59,992 bases of DNA from UBA6985 sp946536225 (GTDB taxonomy: Bacteria; Bacillota_I; Bacilli_A; RF39; UBA660). The stretch is from positions 1-59,992 of the forward strand of contig CAMNEE010000004.1 of NCBI GenBank assembly GCA_946536225.1, given 5' to 3'. Shown in pieces: positions 26,007 through 34,618 of the stretch. Numbering within the stretch: the first letter of the stretch is position 1; every line of letters starts with the position of its first letter. Both the position numbers and the translations under genes were made by a program. A model generated the notes under the pieces. The model was not told the origin of the DNA. It did no database searches and worked only from the letters and a program-made list of their open reading frames with translations.

Positions 26007-26771
26007 ATGAGTAAGAAAGATTTTAGAATGTTTAATTTTTTTGGTGAAGAACCTCATATTTATAAAAATAAGCAAAGACAAAGAATGGTTGACTTTGAAA
26101 GTAAAACTTTAGATTCGAAATTTTTAGGTGAAGAAATAATAAAATATTTAGAAAACATCTTTGCTGGAGAGAGTATTTTTATTAATGAAGAAGCTTTAGA
26201 TTATTTGGTAGGTACTAAACTTGGTTTAGAAGTTGTTAAATATGCAGTTGCTAAAAATGTTAAAGGAATAGTTGAATTTAATAATGAATCGAATAGTAAA
26301 GATGCATATTTATTATCAAATGGTTCAGCAAATGTATTTGGTATTAGAGAAGATAACTATTTAGCACTTGATTTATATTCTCCTGTTGATACTGAAGAAA
26401 GAATTAAGGTTTATAAAGACCTAACTGATTATATAAATAAGAAGACATATCCAATTGATGGAAATCCTGTATTCGGTTTTGATGGAGAATTATTTGGATA
26501 TATTCCTACTTATGGAGGACCAACTTATCAAGAAAGACTTAGTGATGAATATAGTCTTGAAGAGTATAAAAATAAAATAGCTTTACTTACTGATGAAGAG
26601 GAACTATTTAAAGGTGTAGGTACAAGTTTTGATAATCTAAGCAAGTACTTTGGAATTGAAGGAGAAATTCATAATGAAGAACCAATTACTATACCAAAAG
26701 ATGTACTTTCTAGAACCTTAATTAAACAAACTAAAAATACTAGAGTTTATAGTACTAAACAAAATATTTAA
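26007..26771 (+). CDS. hypothetical protein, 254 aa
   Basis: Family not recognised. It is soluble and acidic, without signal or membrane segments. It has alternating helices and strands with a Gly/Tyr/Pro-rich block near the middle (PVFGFDGELFGYIPTYGGPTY). The N-terminal part (about 30-110) looks like an alpha/beta domain with a KGIVEFNNES strand-turn. GAGGGTGA precedes the ATG. It stands alone with its own promoter and terminator between metK and the surface-protein gene. Confidence 0.78.
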   Translation: MSKKDFRMFNFFGEEPHIYKNKQRQRMVDFESKTLDSKFLGEEIIKYLENIFAGESIFINEEALDYLVGTKLGLEVVKYAVAKNVKGIVEFNNESNSKDAYLLSNGSANVFGIREDNYLALDLYSPVDTEERIKVYKDLTDYINKKTYPIDGNPVFGFDGELFGYIPTYGGPTYQERLSDEYSLEEYKNKIALLTDEEELFKGVGTSFDNLSKYFGIEGEIHNEEPITIPKDVLSRTLIKQTKNTRVYSTKQNI

Positions 26772-26779
26772 TTAAAAAG

Positions 26780-26810
26780 AATAATAAATGTTATCATTTA
26801 TTATTTTTTT
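26780..26810 (+). terminator. Rho-independent terminator
   Basis: Stem AATAATAAATG / CATTTATTATT, loop TTAT, then a T-run. Confidence 0.85.
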
Positions 26811-26817
26811 ATGCCTA

Positions 26818-26846
26818 TTGTTTTAAAACTAATTTAAAGGTATCAT
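26818..26846 (+). promoter_or_regulatory. promoter
   Basis: TTGTTT (26818-26823), 17 bases, TATCAT (26841-26846), upstream of the surface-protein gene at 26884. Confidence 0.55.
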
Positions 26847-26883
26847 TATTATTGGAATATATGTGAAAGATGAGGATTATAAG

Positions 26884-28596
26884 ATGATAGAGAACAACAA
26901 TGAGGTACAAAATAGTGAAAATAATAGTTATGATGTATACTCTAAAATCATGGATGAAAATAACAATGAAGAAAAAAATCAAAATGTAGTAGAAGATTAT
27001 ACAAGTACTAGAAGTAGCTTTGTTCTAGTAACTGTAGTATTCTCAGTTGTCCTAATTATTTGTTGTGTCTTCTATTATCTATTCTTTTTATATGATTATC
27101 CTACTAGTAAAAAGAGTAAGGAACTAACTAGTAATGAACTTAATGTAGATTTATCTAAACTTACTGTTAATAATAGTAATATTAAAACATATGAATTAGC
27201 TGACTATAATTCTTTTATAAATGATTATAAAGCCAATACTTTACCAGATGTATATGTAACTAAATTCATATTTGATGGTGTTGATACTTACAAAGCATTA
27301 GATATTGATGACTTTATTAAAGAAGGAAATGAAGTCGAACAAAAAACTCTTGAAGCAACAGTTTTAAATATAACAGCATCAGTTAAGTTAACAGGTAAAC
27401 TTAAAGGAATGCTTGCTGTTAATACTAATAAAATAGATAATGACATATCAATAGTTTTAAACGGTGTATCAATTGATACAGACTCAAAAAAGATTCCAGC
27501 TATATTTGTATATAACAAGGATACAAATTATTCTGAGCATAAAGTAACAATTAAAACACTTGATAGTACAACTAACAATATAGAAGGTGGAAAGTTTAAA
27601 AAAACAAGTTTAATACCAATTGAGGAATTGTCTAATTATATTAATAATTATTCAGGTGAATTTAATAGATATTATCAAGAGTACACTAAATACTATGGAG
27701 TTTATACTAAGGATCAAATTGATGATATATTATTTGCAAGAGTAATAGCTGATGATGAAGATTTAATAGAAGGAGATCCGTATTACTTCTATAAAGCAAG
27801 TGGAACAATTAGTTCTGATATCGACCTTTATTTCGAAGGCAAAGGTATTCTTAATGTAACAAGTAAGAATAAAGAAGGAATAGAAGTAAAGGGTAATTTA
27901 GCATTCATAGGTGGAGATGGAGAATATAATATTTCATCAAAAGATGATGGACTTAATACAGCATCAATAAGAACACCTTCCTCCCCAGCTAGAAATGATA
28001 TATTTATTAATGTTAAGTCTTTAACATCTATTGTTTCCCTAGATGCGTCTGAAGGAGATGCAATTGATTCAAATGGTAAGGTAACTATAGAAGGTGGAAA
28101 AATAATTGCTTTATCTAAACCAGGACAAGATGATGGTATAGATTCAACGGATGGTACATATATAAACGGAGGTACTATAATATCAACTGGTGATATGAAC
28201 GTTGGAGCTGAGTCATCATCTAAACAAAGAACAGTTGTTTTAACGTTTAAAGAAAATGTTAATGAAAATGAACTTATTACAATGCTTGATAGTAACAACA
28301 ATGTAGTATTCTCATATTTAACTGATAGATCTTATAAAGAATTATTGTATAGTTCTCCTGTTCTTAAAGATGATAGTTATGCTTTATATAAAGGTGGAGA
28401 AATAGATGGTACATCTATAAATGGTTTTTATGAAAGCGTTAATTCATTTAAAAATGGTGAACAACTTGGGTACTATCCAGTAAGAAATACACCTCAAACG
28501 AAAATTTCTTATAATGAGTCTGGGAATATTAATTCTATATTTAAAATAGAAGAAATGGTAAATTACTTTAGTAATATTACAAATTATATAAAATAA
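26884..28596 (+). CDS. membrane-anchored Cthe_2159-type carbohydrate-binding beta-helix protein
   Basis: A 570-aa protein. An acidic Asn/Glu-rich cytoplasmic N-terminus (1-45) leads to one membrane helix (about 47-72, SSFVLVTVVFSVVLIICCV). A long outer part follows whose second half has repeated GDGIDS-type turns: KDDGLNTAS, GDAIDSNGKVTIEGG and DDGIDSTDGTYINGG. These mark the Cthe_2159 carbohydrate-binding family, a calcium-stabilised right-handed beta-helix that binds acidic polysaccharides such as polygalacturonate. GAGG at 8 bases supports the ATG at 26884; the upstream in-frame GTG (26863) lacks one. It is a one-gene unit with a terminator shared with the convergent gene. Confidence 0.85.
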   Translation: MIENNNEVQNSENNSYDVYSKIMDENNNEEKNQNVVEDYTSTRSSFVLVTVVFSVVLIICCVFYYLFFLYDYPTSKKSKELTSNELNVDLSKLTVNNSNIKTYELADYNSFINDYKANTLPDVYVTKFIFDGVDTYKALDIDDFIKEGNEVEQKTLEATVLNITASVKLTGKLKGMLAVNTNKIDNDISIVLNGVSIDTDSKKIPAIFVYNKDTNYSEHKVTIKTLDSTTNNIEGGKFKKTSLIPIEELSNYINNYSGEFNRYYQEYTKYYGVYTKDQIDDILFARVIADDEDLIEGDPYYFYKASGTISSDIDLYFEGKGILNVTSKNKEGIEVKGNLAFIGGDGEYNISSKDDGLNTASIRTPSSPARNDIFINVKSLTSIVSLDASEGDAIDSNGKVTIEGGKIIALSKPGQDDGIDSTDGTYINGGTIISTGDMNVGAESSSKQRTVVLTFKENVNENELITMLDSNNNVVFSYLTDRSYKELLYSSPVLKDDSYALYKGGEIDGTSINGFYESVNSFKNGEQLGYYPVRNTPQTKISYNESGNINSIFKIEEMVNYFSNITNYIK

Positions 28597-28626
28597 GAGA
28601 TATATCAAATCGATATATCTCTTTTA
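28595..28626. terminator. bidirectional terminator between convergent genes
   Basis: Stem AAGAGATATATC / GATATATCTCTT around a 5-base loop. The minus-strand gene's stop codon, the only terminal TGA in the window, lies in the loop and arm. Confidence 0.8.
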
Positions 28627-29480
28627 ATATTTTCGAGTAATTTATCCAAGTTTATTTTTATAATGTCACTATAAACTTTTTTCTTATTATATTTAATTGC
28701 ATTACATTCAAATAAACATAGTAGAGTACTATCCATGATAGTAATTTGTTCCATCATTGCATGCATCTTTATAGATACATGTTTTTCTTTTCTATAGTCA
28801 GTTATATTTTCATCATATCTATATATTTCTAAAACTGAAGGAATAACTTTTCCGAATGATTTACTTACTAATAAATAATTTTCTCCTTTATACTCATAAA
28901 AACATATTCCTTGTACTCCTCCAAGAAACTTAATAGTTTTATAGGTTTTACTTATTCCACTTTTAACTAAATCGTATTTTTTTAAGATACTTTTACTTGT
29001 TTCATTATAGTTACCTACATAAAGTTTGTTATTACTCGCATATACATATGCAGCTGTTTTATCATTCCAAATATTAACTAACTCATCTGATACATCTACT
29101 CTTTTTATAAGAGGATTTATAGTATCAAGCGATAAACTCTTTTGCTCGTATCCTGATATACTTCCTTTTTTATCAGTTATCCAAATAAGTTTATTTTTAT
29201 CATCAAATGTTAATCCACCTGCATGTGAGTTATTATATAATTCGCTTATTTTAATAAGCTCTAAGTTTTTATCAAAGGTATATAGTCTAGTATTATTACC
29301 TAGGCTACTATAAGCTGTTATATAAATATTATCTTTTAAATACATTATTCCTTGAGGTACATAATTATCTAAATTAGGTATATTAGATTTTGCAATTATA
29401 AAGTCCTGTATATCTATTTTATTTTTTTTACTTATGGTATTTAAAAATAATTTCATATATCTTATTCCTTGACCAAACAT
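28605..29480 (-). CDS. beta-propeller-like protein, 291 aa
   Basis: Repeated blade-like segments are visible: NYVPQGIMYLKDNIYITAY, NSHAGGLTFDDKNKLIWITD, AAYVYASNNKLYVGNYN, GVQGICFYEYKGENYLLVSK. These resemble YncE or SdiA-like propellers of about six blades, with conserved QGI/AGG turns. There is no clear signal peptide, so location is uncertain. The function is unknown; propellers of this kind bind ligands or hydrolyse lactones. GGAAGTG precedes the ATG at 29480. This is the only gene here that ends in TGA. It has a minus-strand TGATAAAAT promoter just upstream. Confidence 0.65.
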   Translation of the reverse strand: MFGQGIRYMKLFLNTISKKNKIDIQDFIIAKSNIPNLDNYVPQGIMYLKDNIYITAYSSLGNNTRLYTFDKNLELIKISELYNNSHAGGLTFDDKNKLIWITDKKGSISGYEQKSLSLDTINPLIKRVDVSDELVNIWNDKTAAYVYASNNKLYVGNYNETSKSILKKYDLVKSGISKTYKTIKFLGGVQGICFYEYKGENYLLVSKSFGKVIPSVLEIYRYDENITDYRKEKHVSIKMHAMMEQITIMDSTLLCLFECNAIKYNKKKVYSDIIKINLDKLLENIKRDISI

Positions 29481-29547
29481 AATAATCACTTCCAAGTTTA
29501 TTTTATCATATAAAGCCTTAAAGAACTGATAAATGAGAAGATAAATA

Positions 29548-29556
29548 TGTTATAAT
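29548..29556 (+). promoter_or_regulatory. extended -10 promoter of the 29578-33172 gene string
   Basis: TGTTATAAT, 21 bases before the start at 29578. Confidence 0.75.
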
Positions 29557-29577
29557 ACCTAAGAGAAGGTGTTACTG

Positions 29578-30075
29578 ATGGATAATAAAATTTCATATTT
29601 TAGAGATATATTAACATATTTTATTTTATCTATTATTTCTACTACTATTGCGTATAGTAATTTATTATTAGTAGAAGAAATAGAAAATGAATATACAGCA
29701 TATAGAGTATACACTTACTCAGGTGCAAGAGAATACATTGGTTACTTTATTATGTTTGTAGCCATTTATGCTTTAATAGACTTTATTCGTAGAGTAAATA
29801 AGAATTTATATACTAAGGAAGTATATAAGATAATTTTAAAAGAAATTTTATTATTTATATCTATTGGTATATTAACATTTCTTTATTTAATAATGCCTTA
29901 TGTTTTATTAGTTGATATTCCTAATAAAGTAATATATGGTAGTAGGTTTACATTTCTTCTTAAGAATATAATTATTTTCTTACCAGTTGTTTATTATCTA
30001 GTTAGGATAATTATTACTATTAAGAAAAAGATTGATTATGAAAATGGAATAATTGGAGAAGAAGATGAAGAGTAA
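29578..30075 (+). CDS. hypothetical four-helix membrane protein, 165 aa
   Basis: Four predicted membrane helices (about 10-30, 55-72, 85-115, 125-145), with a Tyr-rich outer loop after the first helix and a charged C-terminus ending in acidic residues. Family not recognised. AGAAGG 8 bases before the ATG at 29578 sets the start; the frame is open to a GTG at 29569 that lacks spacing. The 3' end overlaps the next gene by 11 bases, so it is translationally coupled to the HD hydrolase. Confidence 0.75.
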   Translation: MDNKISYFRDILTYFILSIISTTIAYSNLLLVEEIENEYTAYRVYTYSGAREYIGYFIMFVAIYALIDFIRRVNKNLYTKEVYKIILKEILLFISIGILTFLYLIMPYVLLVDIPNKVIYGSRFTFLLKNIIIFLPVVYYLVRIIITIKKKIDYENGIIGEEDEE

Positions 30076-30712
30076 GAGGATAATAGATTTTTATTTAATA
30101 TGTTATAGACTTAAGAACTTAATAAGAACTGGTTGGGTTGATTGGCATCTTAATAAAGATAGAGTAGAGTCAGTTGCAGAACATATATATGGTACTCAAA
30201 TGTTAGCTATTTCTATGTATTCAGAGTTTAACTATGATATAGATTTAGAAAAAGTAATTATGATGCTTGCCGTTCATGAACTAGAAGAAACAATAATTGG
30301 AGACTTAGTATTCTTTGATGTTACTAAAGAAGAAAAGACCAAAATGGGTCATGATGCAGTAGAAAAAATCTTAAAAGATTTACTTAAGGGTGAAGAGATT
30401 AAACAATATATTTTGGAGTTTGATGGATGTAAGACCAAAGAAGCTAAGTTTGCATATAACTGTGATAAGTTAGAATGTGATATTATGTGCAAACTATATG
30501 ATGATGAAGGATTTTTCCCACTTGAATCTATTGAACAAGCGACTCATATAAGTAACCCTAAAGCAAAAGAAATCATAAAAAGTGGGGAAGCTACTTTATC
30601 AGACCTTTGGATATCAAATGATCTAAATGTAATAGATTATGACGATAACTTTAGAGAAGTTGCTAAATATATTAAAAGCAACCATATTACGGATAATTTA
30701 CAAGAAAAATAA
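30065..30712 (+). CDS. HD-domain hydrolase, YfbR-like 5'-nucleotidase
   Basis: A 215-aa HD-superfamily protein of the YfbR/HDDC2 type. Seen: KNLIRTGWVDW near the N-terminus, VESVAEHIYGTQMLA (His of the metal site), the HD-equivalent pair in AVHELEETIIGD and the distal Asp in AYNCDKLECDIMCK. YfbR proteins remove phosphate from deoxynucleoside 5'-monophosphates. In the classical motif the metal ligands are H...HD...D; here the second reads HE, as in several HDDC2-like proteins, so activity is likely but not certain. The ATG at 30065 overlaps the previous gene, with GGAG 6 bases upstream. prfB follows. Confidence 0.8.
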   Translation: MKSKRIIDFYLICYRLKNLIRTGWVDWHLNKDRVESVAEHIYGTQMLAISMYSEFNYDIDLEKVIMMLAVHELEETIIGDLVFFDVTKEEKTKMGHDAVEKILKDLLKGEEIKQYILEFDGCKTKEAKFAYNCDKLECDIMCKLYDDEGFFPLESIEQATHISNPKAKEIIKSGEATLSDLWISNDLNVIDYDDNFREVAKYIKSNHITDNLQEK

Positions 30713-30744
30713 TAAATGATAAAATCAAAGTGAGAGTGACTAAT

Positions 30745-31834
30745 ATGAAAAATGAACTTATTCAAAATTATAAAAATTTATATGAAAATATTATAGACAT
30801 TGGGAGGTCTCTTTGACTTAGATAGTAAGAATAAGGAAATAGAAGAGATTGAAAAAGAATTAGAAAATCCTAATATCTGGGAAGATATGGATAATTATAA
30901 TAAATTATCTAGTAAACTAGCATCTCTAAAAAAAGATACAAAGACATATACTGAGTTAGTTAGTACAATTAGTTCTTATATAGATATGTTAGATTTAGTT
31001 GATGAGTCAACTGATGAGTATAAGGAAATATCAAATGAATATTCAACTATTGAAGAGACTGTAAGCGAATTTGAAACAAAAAGTTTACTTAACGGTGAAT
31101 TTGATAAGGATAATTGTTATTTAGAAATACATCCAGGTGCTGGTGGTACTGAAAGTTGTGATTGGGCTAACATGCTTCTTAGAATGTATACAATGTTCTT
31201 TGATAAATTTGGATTTAAATATACCATCATAGATAAACTACCAGGAGAAGAAGCAGGTATTAAAAGTGTACTTATTTATGTAACTGGTGATAATGCATAT
31301 GGTTATTTAAAAAGTGAAATAGGAGTTCATAGGTTAGTTAGAATTAGTCCTTTCAATGCAAATGGAAAAAGACAAACTTCTTTTGCGGCTGTTAATGTAA
31401 CTCCTGAGTTTCCAAATGTATCAAAAGATATAGAAATAAGAGATGAAGATATTAGAATAGATGTTTATAGATCATCTGGTAATGGAGGACAAGGAGTAAA
31501 TACAACTGATTCTGCAGTAAGAATTACTCATATTCCATCAGGTATAGTTGTTACTTGTCAAAATGAAAGAAGTCAAATTAAGAATAAAGAAACAGCTCTT
31601 AATGTACTTAAGAACAAGCTATATCAAATAGAAGTTAGAGAAAGACAAGATAATATTAATGAATTAAAGGGAACTAGCAATATAGACTTTGGTAGTCAAA
31701 TAAGAAATTATGTTTTAGAACCTTATACATTAGTTAAAGATGTAAGAACAGGCGAAGAAACAAATAATGCTAGTAAAGTATTAGATGGAGATATTTATAG
31801 ATTTATAAATGCATATTTAAGATTAAAGAGGTAG
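30745..31834 (+). CDS. prfB: peptide chain release factor 2, with programmed +1 frameshift
   Basis: RF2, 362 aa when read through the frameshift. Frame 1 runs from ATG 30745 through 23 codons to CTT TGA (30811-30816); skipping T at 30814 continues with GAC into the main frame to TAG at 31832. RF2 features are the stop-codon reading tripeptide SPF (RISPFN, about 202), which RF1 replaces with PxT, and the catalytic GGQ in SSGNGGQGVN (about 247). RF2 ends translation at UGA and UAA, and UGA in its own message is the sensor. Its presence shows UGA is a stop codon in this organism. It lies 32 bases after the HD gene and 1 base before yitT. Confidence 0.97.
30802..30817 (+). promoter_or_regulatory. 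RF2 programmed frameshift site
   Basis: GGGAGG, a 3-base spacer TCT, then CTTTGAC. This is the classic arrangement: an internal Shine-Dalgarno 3 bases before the slippery CUU, with UGA in the A site followed by C. Low RF2 lets the ribosome slip +1 and make RF2. Confidence 0.97.
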
Positions 31835-31835
31835 T

Positions 31836-32669
31836 ATGAAAAGAATTAAAAAGGTGTTATCAATTTTATTAAGTTTAGAATTAATTGCATTAGCATATGT
31901 ACTATTTATAATACCTAATGGTTTTATTTCATTTGGTGTAGATGGTATAGGTGCTCTTATATATAATTTTAATGGTATTAACCCTGCGGTTAATATTATA
32001 TTAATTAATTCTATTCTTTTACTTATTTGTTCTTTATTTGCTAGTAAAGAAAGTATAAAAAGATATTTGCTTCCTGCACTTGGTATTCCATTATTTATAC
32101 TTATTAATTTTATAGTATTAAATAATTATAAATTAGAGTTACCAGAAGTAGCAGTTACTCTACTAGTTGCTGGTACTTTAAGTGGAACAGGTTATAGTAT
32201 GCTTTATAGAAATGGATATGGAGCAAGTGTAATCTTCTTAGTTGAAGATCTTATAGGTAAATATACTAAGATACATAGTAAGATTTATTCATGGATAGTG
32301 GATATTGCTTTATTAATTATTCTACTTATAACAAAAAATTATCGTATAATGATATATTCTTTAGTTATAATTGGTATTACTAAGTATATGACTACTAAAG
32401 CAAGATTTGGTATTAATAGTTCTAAGATGTTTTATATCTTTACTAATGAAGAAAATGAAGTAAAAAATTATATTCTTCATGTTCTAGGATACGAACTAAC
32501 AGTAGTAGAATCTCGTGGTGGTTATACTAAAGAAAAGAGCAAGATATTAATAAGTGTTATTGATTCAAAAGATTACTATAAAGTTAAAACAGGCATTAAA
32601 GAAATTGATCCTAAAGCATTTATTGCAATAACTGATACATATGATGTAATTAATGCTAAAACATTCTAG
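31836..32669 (+). CDS. YitT family membrane protein
   Basis: A 277-aa protein with five to six membrane helices in the first 190 residues, including GxxGIGALIYNFNGINPAV-like and RNGYGASVIFLVEDLIGKY elements, and a soluble C-terminal DUF2179 domain (about 195-275) with LGYELTVVESRGGYTKEKSKILISVI, where the RGG motif is typical. YitT proteins are widespread in Bacillota, and their transport role is still unclear. GAGG lies just before the ATG, one base after the prfB stop, so it is translated from the prfB message. Confidence 0.88.
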   Translation: MKRIKKVLSILLSLELIALAYVLFIIPNGFISFGVDGIGALIYNFNGINPAVNIILINSILLLICSLFASKESIKRYLLPALGIPLFILINFIVLNNYKLELPEVAVTLLVAGTLSGTGYSMLYRNGYGASVIFLVEDLIGKYTKIHSKIYSWIVDIALLIILLITKNYRIMIYSLVIIGITKYMTTKARFGINSSKMFYIFTNEENEVKNYILHVLGYELTVVESRGGYTKEKSKILISVIDSKDYYKVKTGIKEIDPKAFIAITDTYDVINAKTF

Positions 32670-32677
32670 GAGGGTTT

Positions 32678-33172
32678 ATGAAAAAAATTAAAGATTTAGT
32701 TTTATTACTACTAATTGTTTTTTCAACTGGATGTGCTAAAAGAAGTGCTATATCATCAGATGACTTTTATGAAAAAACTAATAAAGATTACAAAGTAGTA
32801 GATGTTAAGGATGAACATTATGATTTTTCAGATGGAGCATATGCTTTATCAGGAAATAATAATTTAAAAGTTATATTTGTTGATACAACAGAACAAATGG
32901 CTAAAAGTATGTATGTAGATGAAACTAAAAATGCATATAGTATTGCTTCTGCTGATTTATTAGAACAAAATAAAGAAAATAAGAATTATGAACTAAAAGA
33001 ATCAGATATAAAGAAAACTATTGCAACTGGTGATAATTTCTCAATTGTAGAAATATCAACATCCAAGAAATATTATAGAATATCTTGGATTAAAGATACT
33101 CTTATGATTGGTCAAGTTGATTTAAATGATAAAACTACTTTATTTGATTTAATGAAAAAGCTAGGTTACTAG
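32678..33172 (+). CDS. putative lipoprotein, 164 aa
   Basis: The N-terminus is MKKIKDLVLLLLIVFSTGCAK, a signal peptide with a lipobox-like STGC and the acceptor Cys at 19; Ser at -3 is unusual but allowed. The mature part (about 145 residues) is beta-rich and charged, with a repeated YxIS/YYRIS pattern towards the end, and resembles no family I can name. AGGAGG precedes the start. It is the last gene of the 29578-33172 string, and its stop is in the terminator stem. Confidence 0.75.
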   Translation: MKKIKDLVLLLLIVFSTGCAKRSAISSDDFYEKTNKDYKVVDVKDEHYDFSDGAYALSGNNNLKVIFVDTTEQMAKSMYVDETKNAYSIASADLLEQNKENKNYELKESDIKKTIATGDNFSIVEISTSKKYYRISWIKDTLMIGQVDLNDKTTLFDLMKKLGY

Positions 33173-33180
33173 CTTTTTAT
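33155..33180 (+). terminator. Rho-independent terminator
   Basis: Stem AAAAAGCTAG / CTAGCTTTTT, loop GTTA. The lipoprotein stop codon lies in the 3' arm. Confidence 0.85.
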
Positions 33181-33262
33181 TATGTAAATCAAAATGTATA
33201 ACAATTAATTTATTTTACATTTATTGGTTAATATATATTATGATAAATATGAGGTAATGGAT

Positions 33263-33577
33263 ATGGATAGTCAAAAAATTGGAGTTTCCTTAACTAAAAT
33301 AATTGAAAGTGGAGAAATACTAGCTCAAAACATTGATCGTGGAGTTAAAGTTGTTCAAGAACGCCGCACAGTCGATGCTTTTGAGCGTGTTTGTTCAAAA
33401 ATTGAAGATTTCTATAATTCCGTTAAAGATGTTAAATTATCAGGAGTAAATAGGGAAAAAGTAATATCAATATTTAAATCTCTATTACCCGCTGTAAAAG
33501 AATTAGTAACATTTAAGAATGAAGTATTAACTGTTAAACAAGAAGTCACAAATGTAAAACCAAGTCCATCAATGTAA
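33263..33577 (+). CDS. small helical hypothetical protein, 104 aa
   Basis: A soluble, helix-rich protein of unknown family: heptad-like stretches at about 5-60 (IIESGEILAQNIDRGVKVVQERRTV) and 65-95. GAGG 8 bases before 33263 favours this ATG over the ATG at 33257 and the ORF start at 33224. A promoter TTTACA (33214-33219), 16 bases, TATTAT (33236-33241) fits. It is a monocistronic unit with its own terminator, which suggests an independently regulated small protein. Confidence 0.72.
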   Translation: MDSQKIGVSLTKIIESGEILAQNIDRGVKVVQERRTVDAFERVCSKIEDFYNSVKDVKLSGVNREKVISIFKSLLPAVKELVTFKNEVLTVKQEVTNVKPSPSM

Positions 33578-33592
33578 TATTGATGGTTTTTT
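33566..33592 (+). terminator. Rho-independent terminator
   Basis: Stem CCATCAAT / ATTGATGG with loop GTAAT and six T; the stop codon lies in the loop. Confidence 0.9.
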
Positions 33593-33672
33593 ATTGGGTA
33601 TTTATACATTCTTGTCAGTGATGTTCTATATTTTTAATACCGAATGTGTTAGAATCTTAATAGGTGAATAGA

Positions 33673-34605
33673 ATGAAAGAGAAAGTATTTAAAACACTCG
33701 ATGAACAAATTGAAATATTAGAAAACAAAAATATTAAGATTCCTGACGTTGAGTATGCTAAACAAATAATTTTACGTGAAAATTATTTCTTCTTAATGGG
33801 TTACAGACATCTATTTTTGAAAAGAGATGATAGATCACAATTTATAGATGATGTAGAATTTAGAGAAATATATTCTTTATTTTATTTTGATAGACAACTA
33901 AGAAATATACTTTTTAAAAATATATTAATTATTGAAAACAATGCTAAAAGTATATTCTCGTATGTACTTTCTCAAAGACATGGTTATAAAGAAAAAGATT
34001 ATTTAAAACCTTCTAGTTATAATCAAAATCCTGATAAAGTAAAACAAGTTAATGATTTACTTAAGAAGATGAAAAGACAAATAACTGTTAATGGTAGACA
34101 ACATGAAGCTACTAAACACTATTTAAATAACTATGGTTTTATTCCACTATGGGTAGTAGTTAAGGTTTTATCTTTTGGTATAACATCTGAGTTATATACA
34201 ATCATGAAAAGAACTGACCAAGAAGAAATTGCTAATAAGTTTGGTATTTCCGTAGAAAACTTACTAGCATTCTTGCCAATACTATCTAATTATCGTAATC
34301 TATGTGCTCATGAGGATATATTATATGATCACAGAACACAAAAGGTTATACCAGATAATAAATACTTAGAATATTTAAATATTCCAAGAATAGATGGAGA
34401 ATACGTATATGGTAAAGGTGATGTATTCTCAGTAGTTATTATATTTAAATACTTATTATCTAAAACTGACTTTAGATTATTTATGAATGAGCTTAATTAT
34501 GAAATAGATCACTTAAGTGGTATACTTCATTCGATTTCTATCGAAAATGTTTTAGATAGAATGGGATTTCCTAATAACTACGCCGCTTTGCTAGATGTTG
34601 AATAG
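33673..34605 (+). CDS. Abi_2 (AbiD/AbiF-type) HEPN protein
   Basis: A 310-aa protein of the Abi_2 family. Landmarks: ILRENYFFLMGYRHLFLK (about 36-53, family NYYRLxGY), FDRQLRNILFKNILIIENNAKSIFSYVL (family FDRELRNLLLxxIExIE), and YRNLCAHEDILYDHR (about 205-220), the RNxCAH form of the HEPN ribonuclease motif R-x4-6-H. Plasmid AbiD/AbiF proteins abort lactococcal phage infection, and HEPN proteins generally cut RNA. Whether this copy defends against phage is not known. AGGTGA precedes the ATG at 33673. The htrA gene follows 13 bases downstream and may be co-transcribed. Confidence 0.88.
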   Translation: MKEKVFKTLDEQIEILENKNIKIPDVEYAKQIILRENYFFLMGYRHLFLKRDDRSQFIDDVEFREIYSLFYFDRQLRNILFKNILIIENNAKSIFSYVLSQRHGYKEKDYLKPSSYNQNPDKVKQVNDLLKKMKRQITVNGRQHEATKHYLNNYGFIPLWVVVKVLSFGITSELYTIMKRTDQEEIANKFGISVENLLAFLPILSNYRNLCAHEDILYDHRTQKVIPDNKYLEYLNIPRIDGEYVYGKGDVFSVVIIFKYLLSKTDFRLFMNELNYEIDHLSGILHSISIENVLDRMGFPNNYAALLDVE

Positions 34606-34618
34606 GAGATGTTTATAA

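Noticed and set aside
27288..28301. Minus-strand frames inside the Cthe_2159-type gene
   Set aside because: Antisense shadows with no ribosome-binding site; the sense protein has recognisable repeats.
30800..31834. prfB starting with TTG at 30800
   Set aside because: The canonical frameshift signal and the upstream 23-codon frame show the real start is ATG at 30745.
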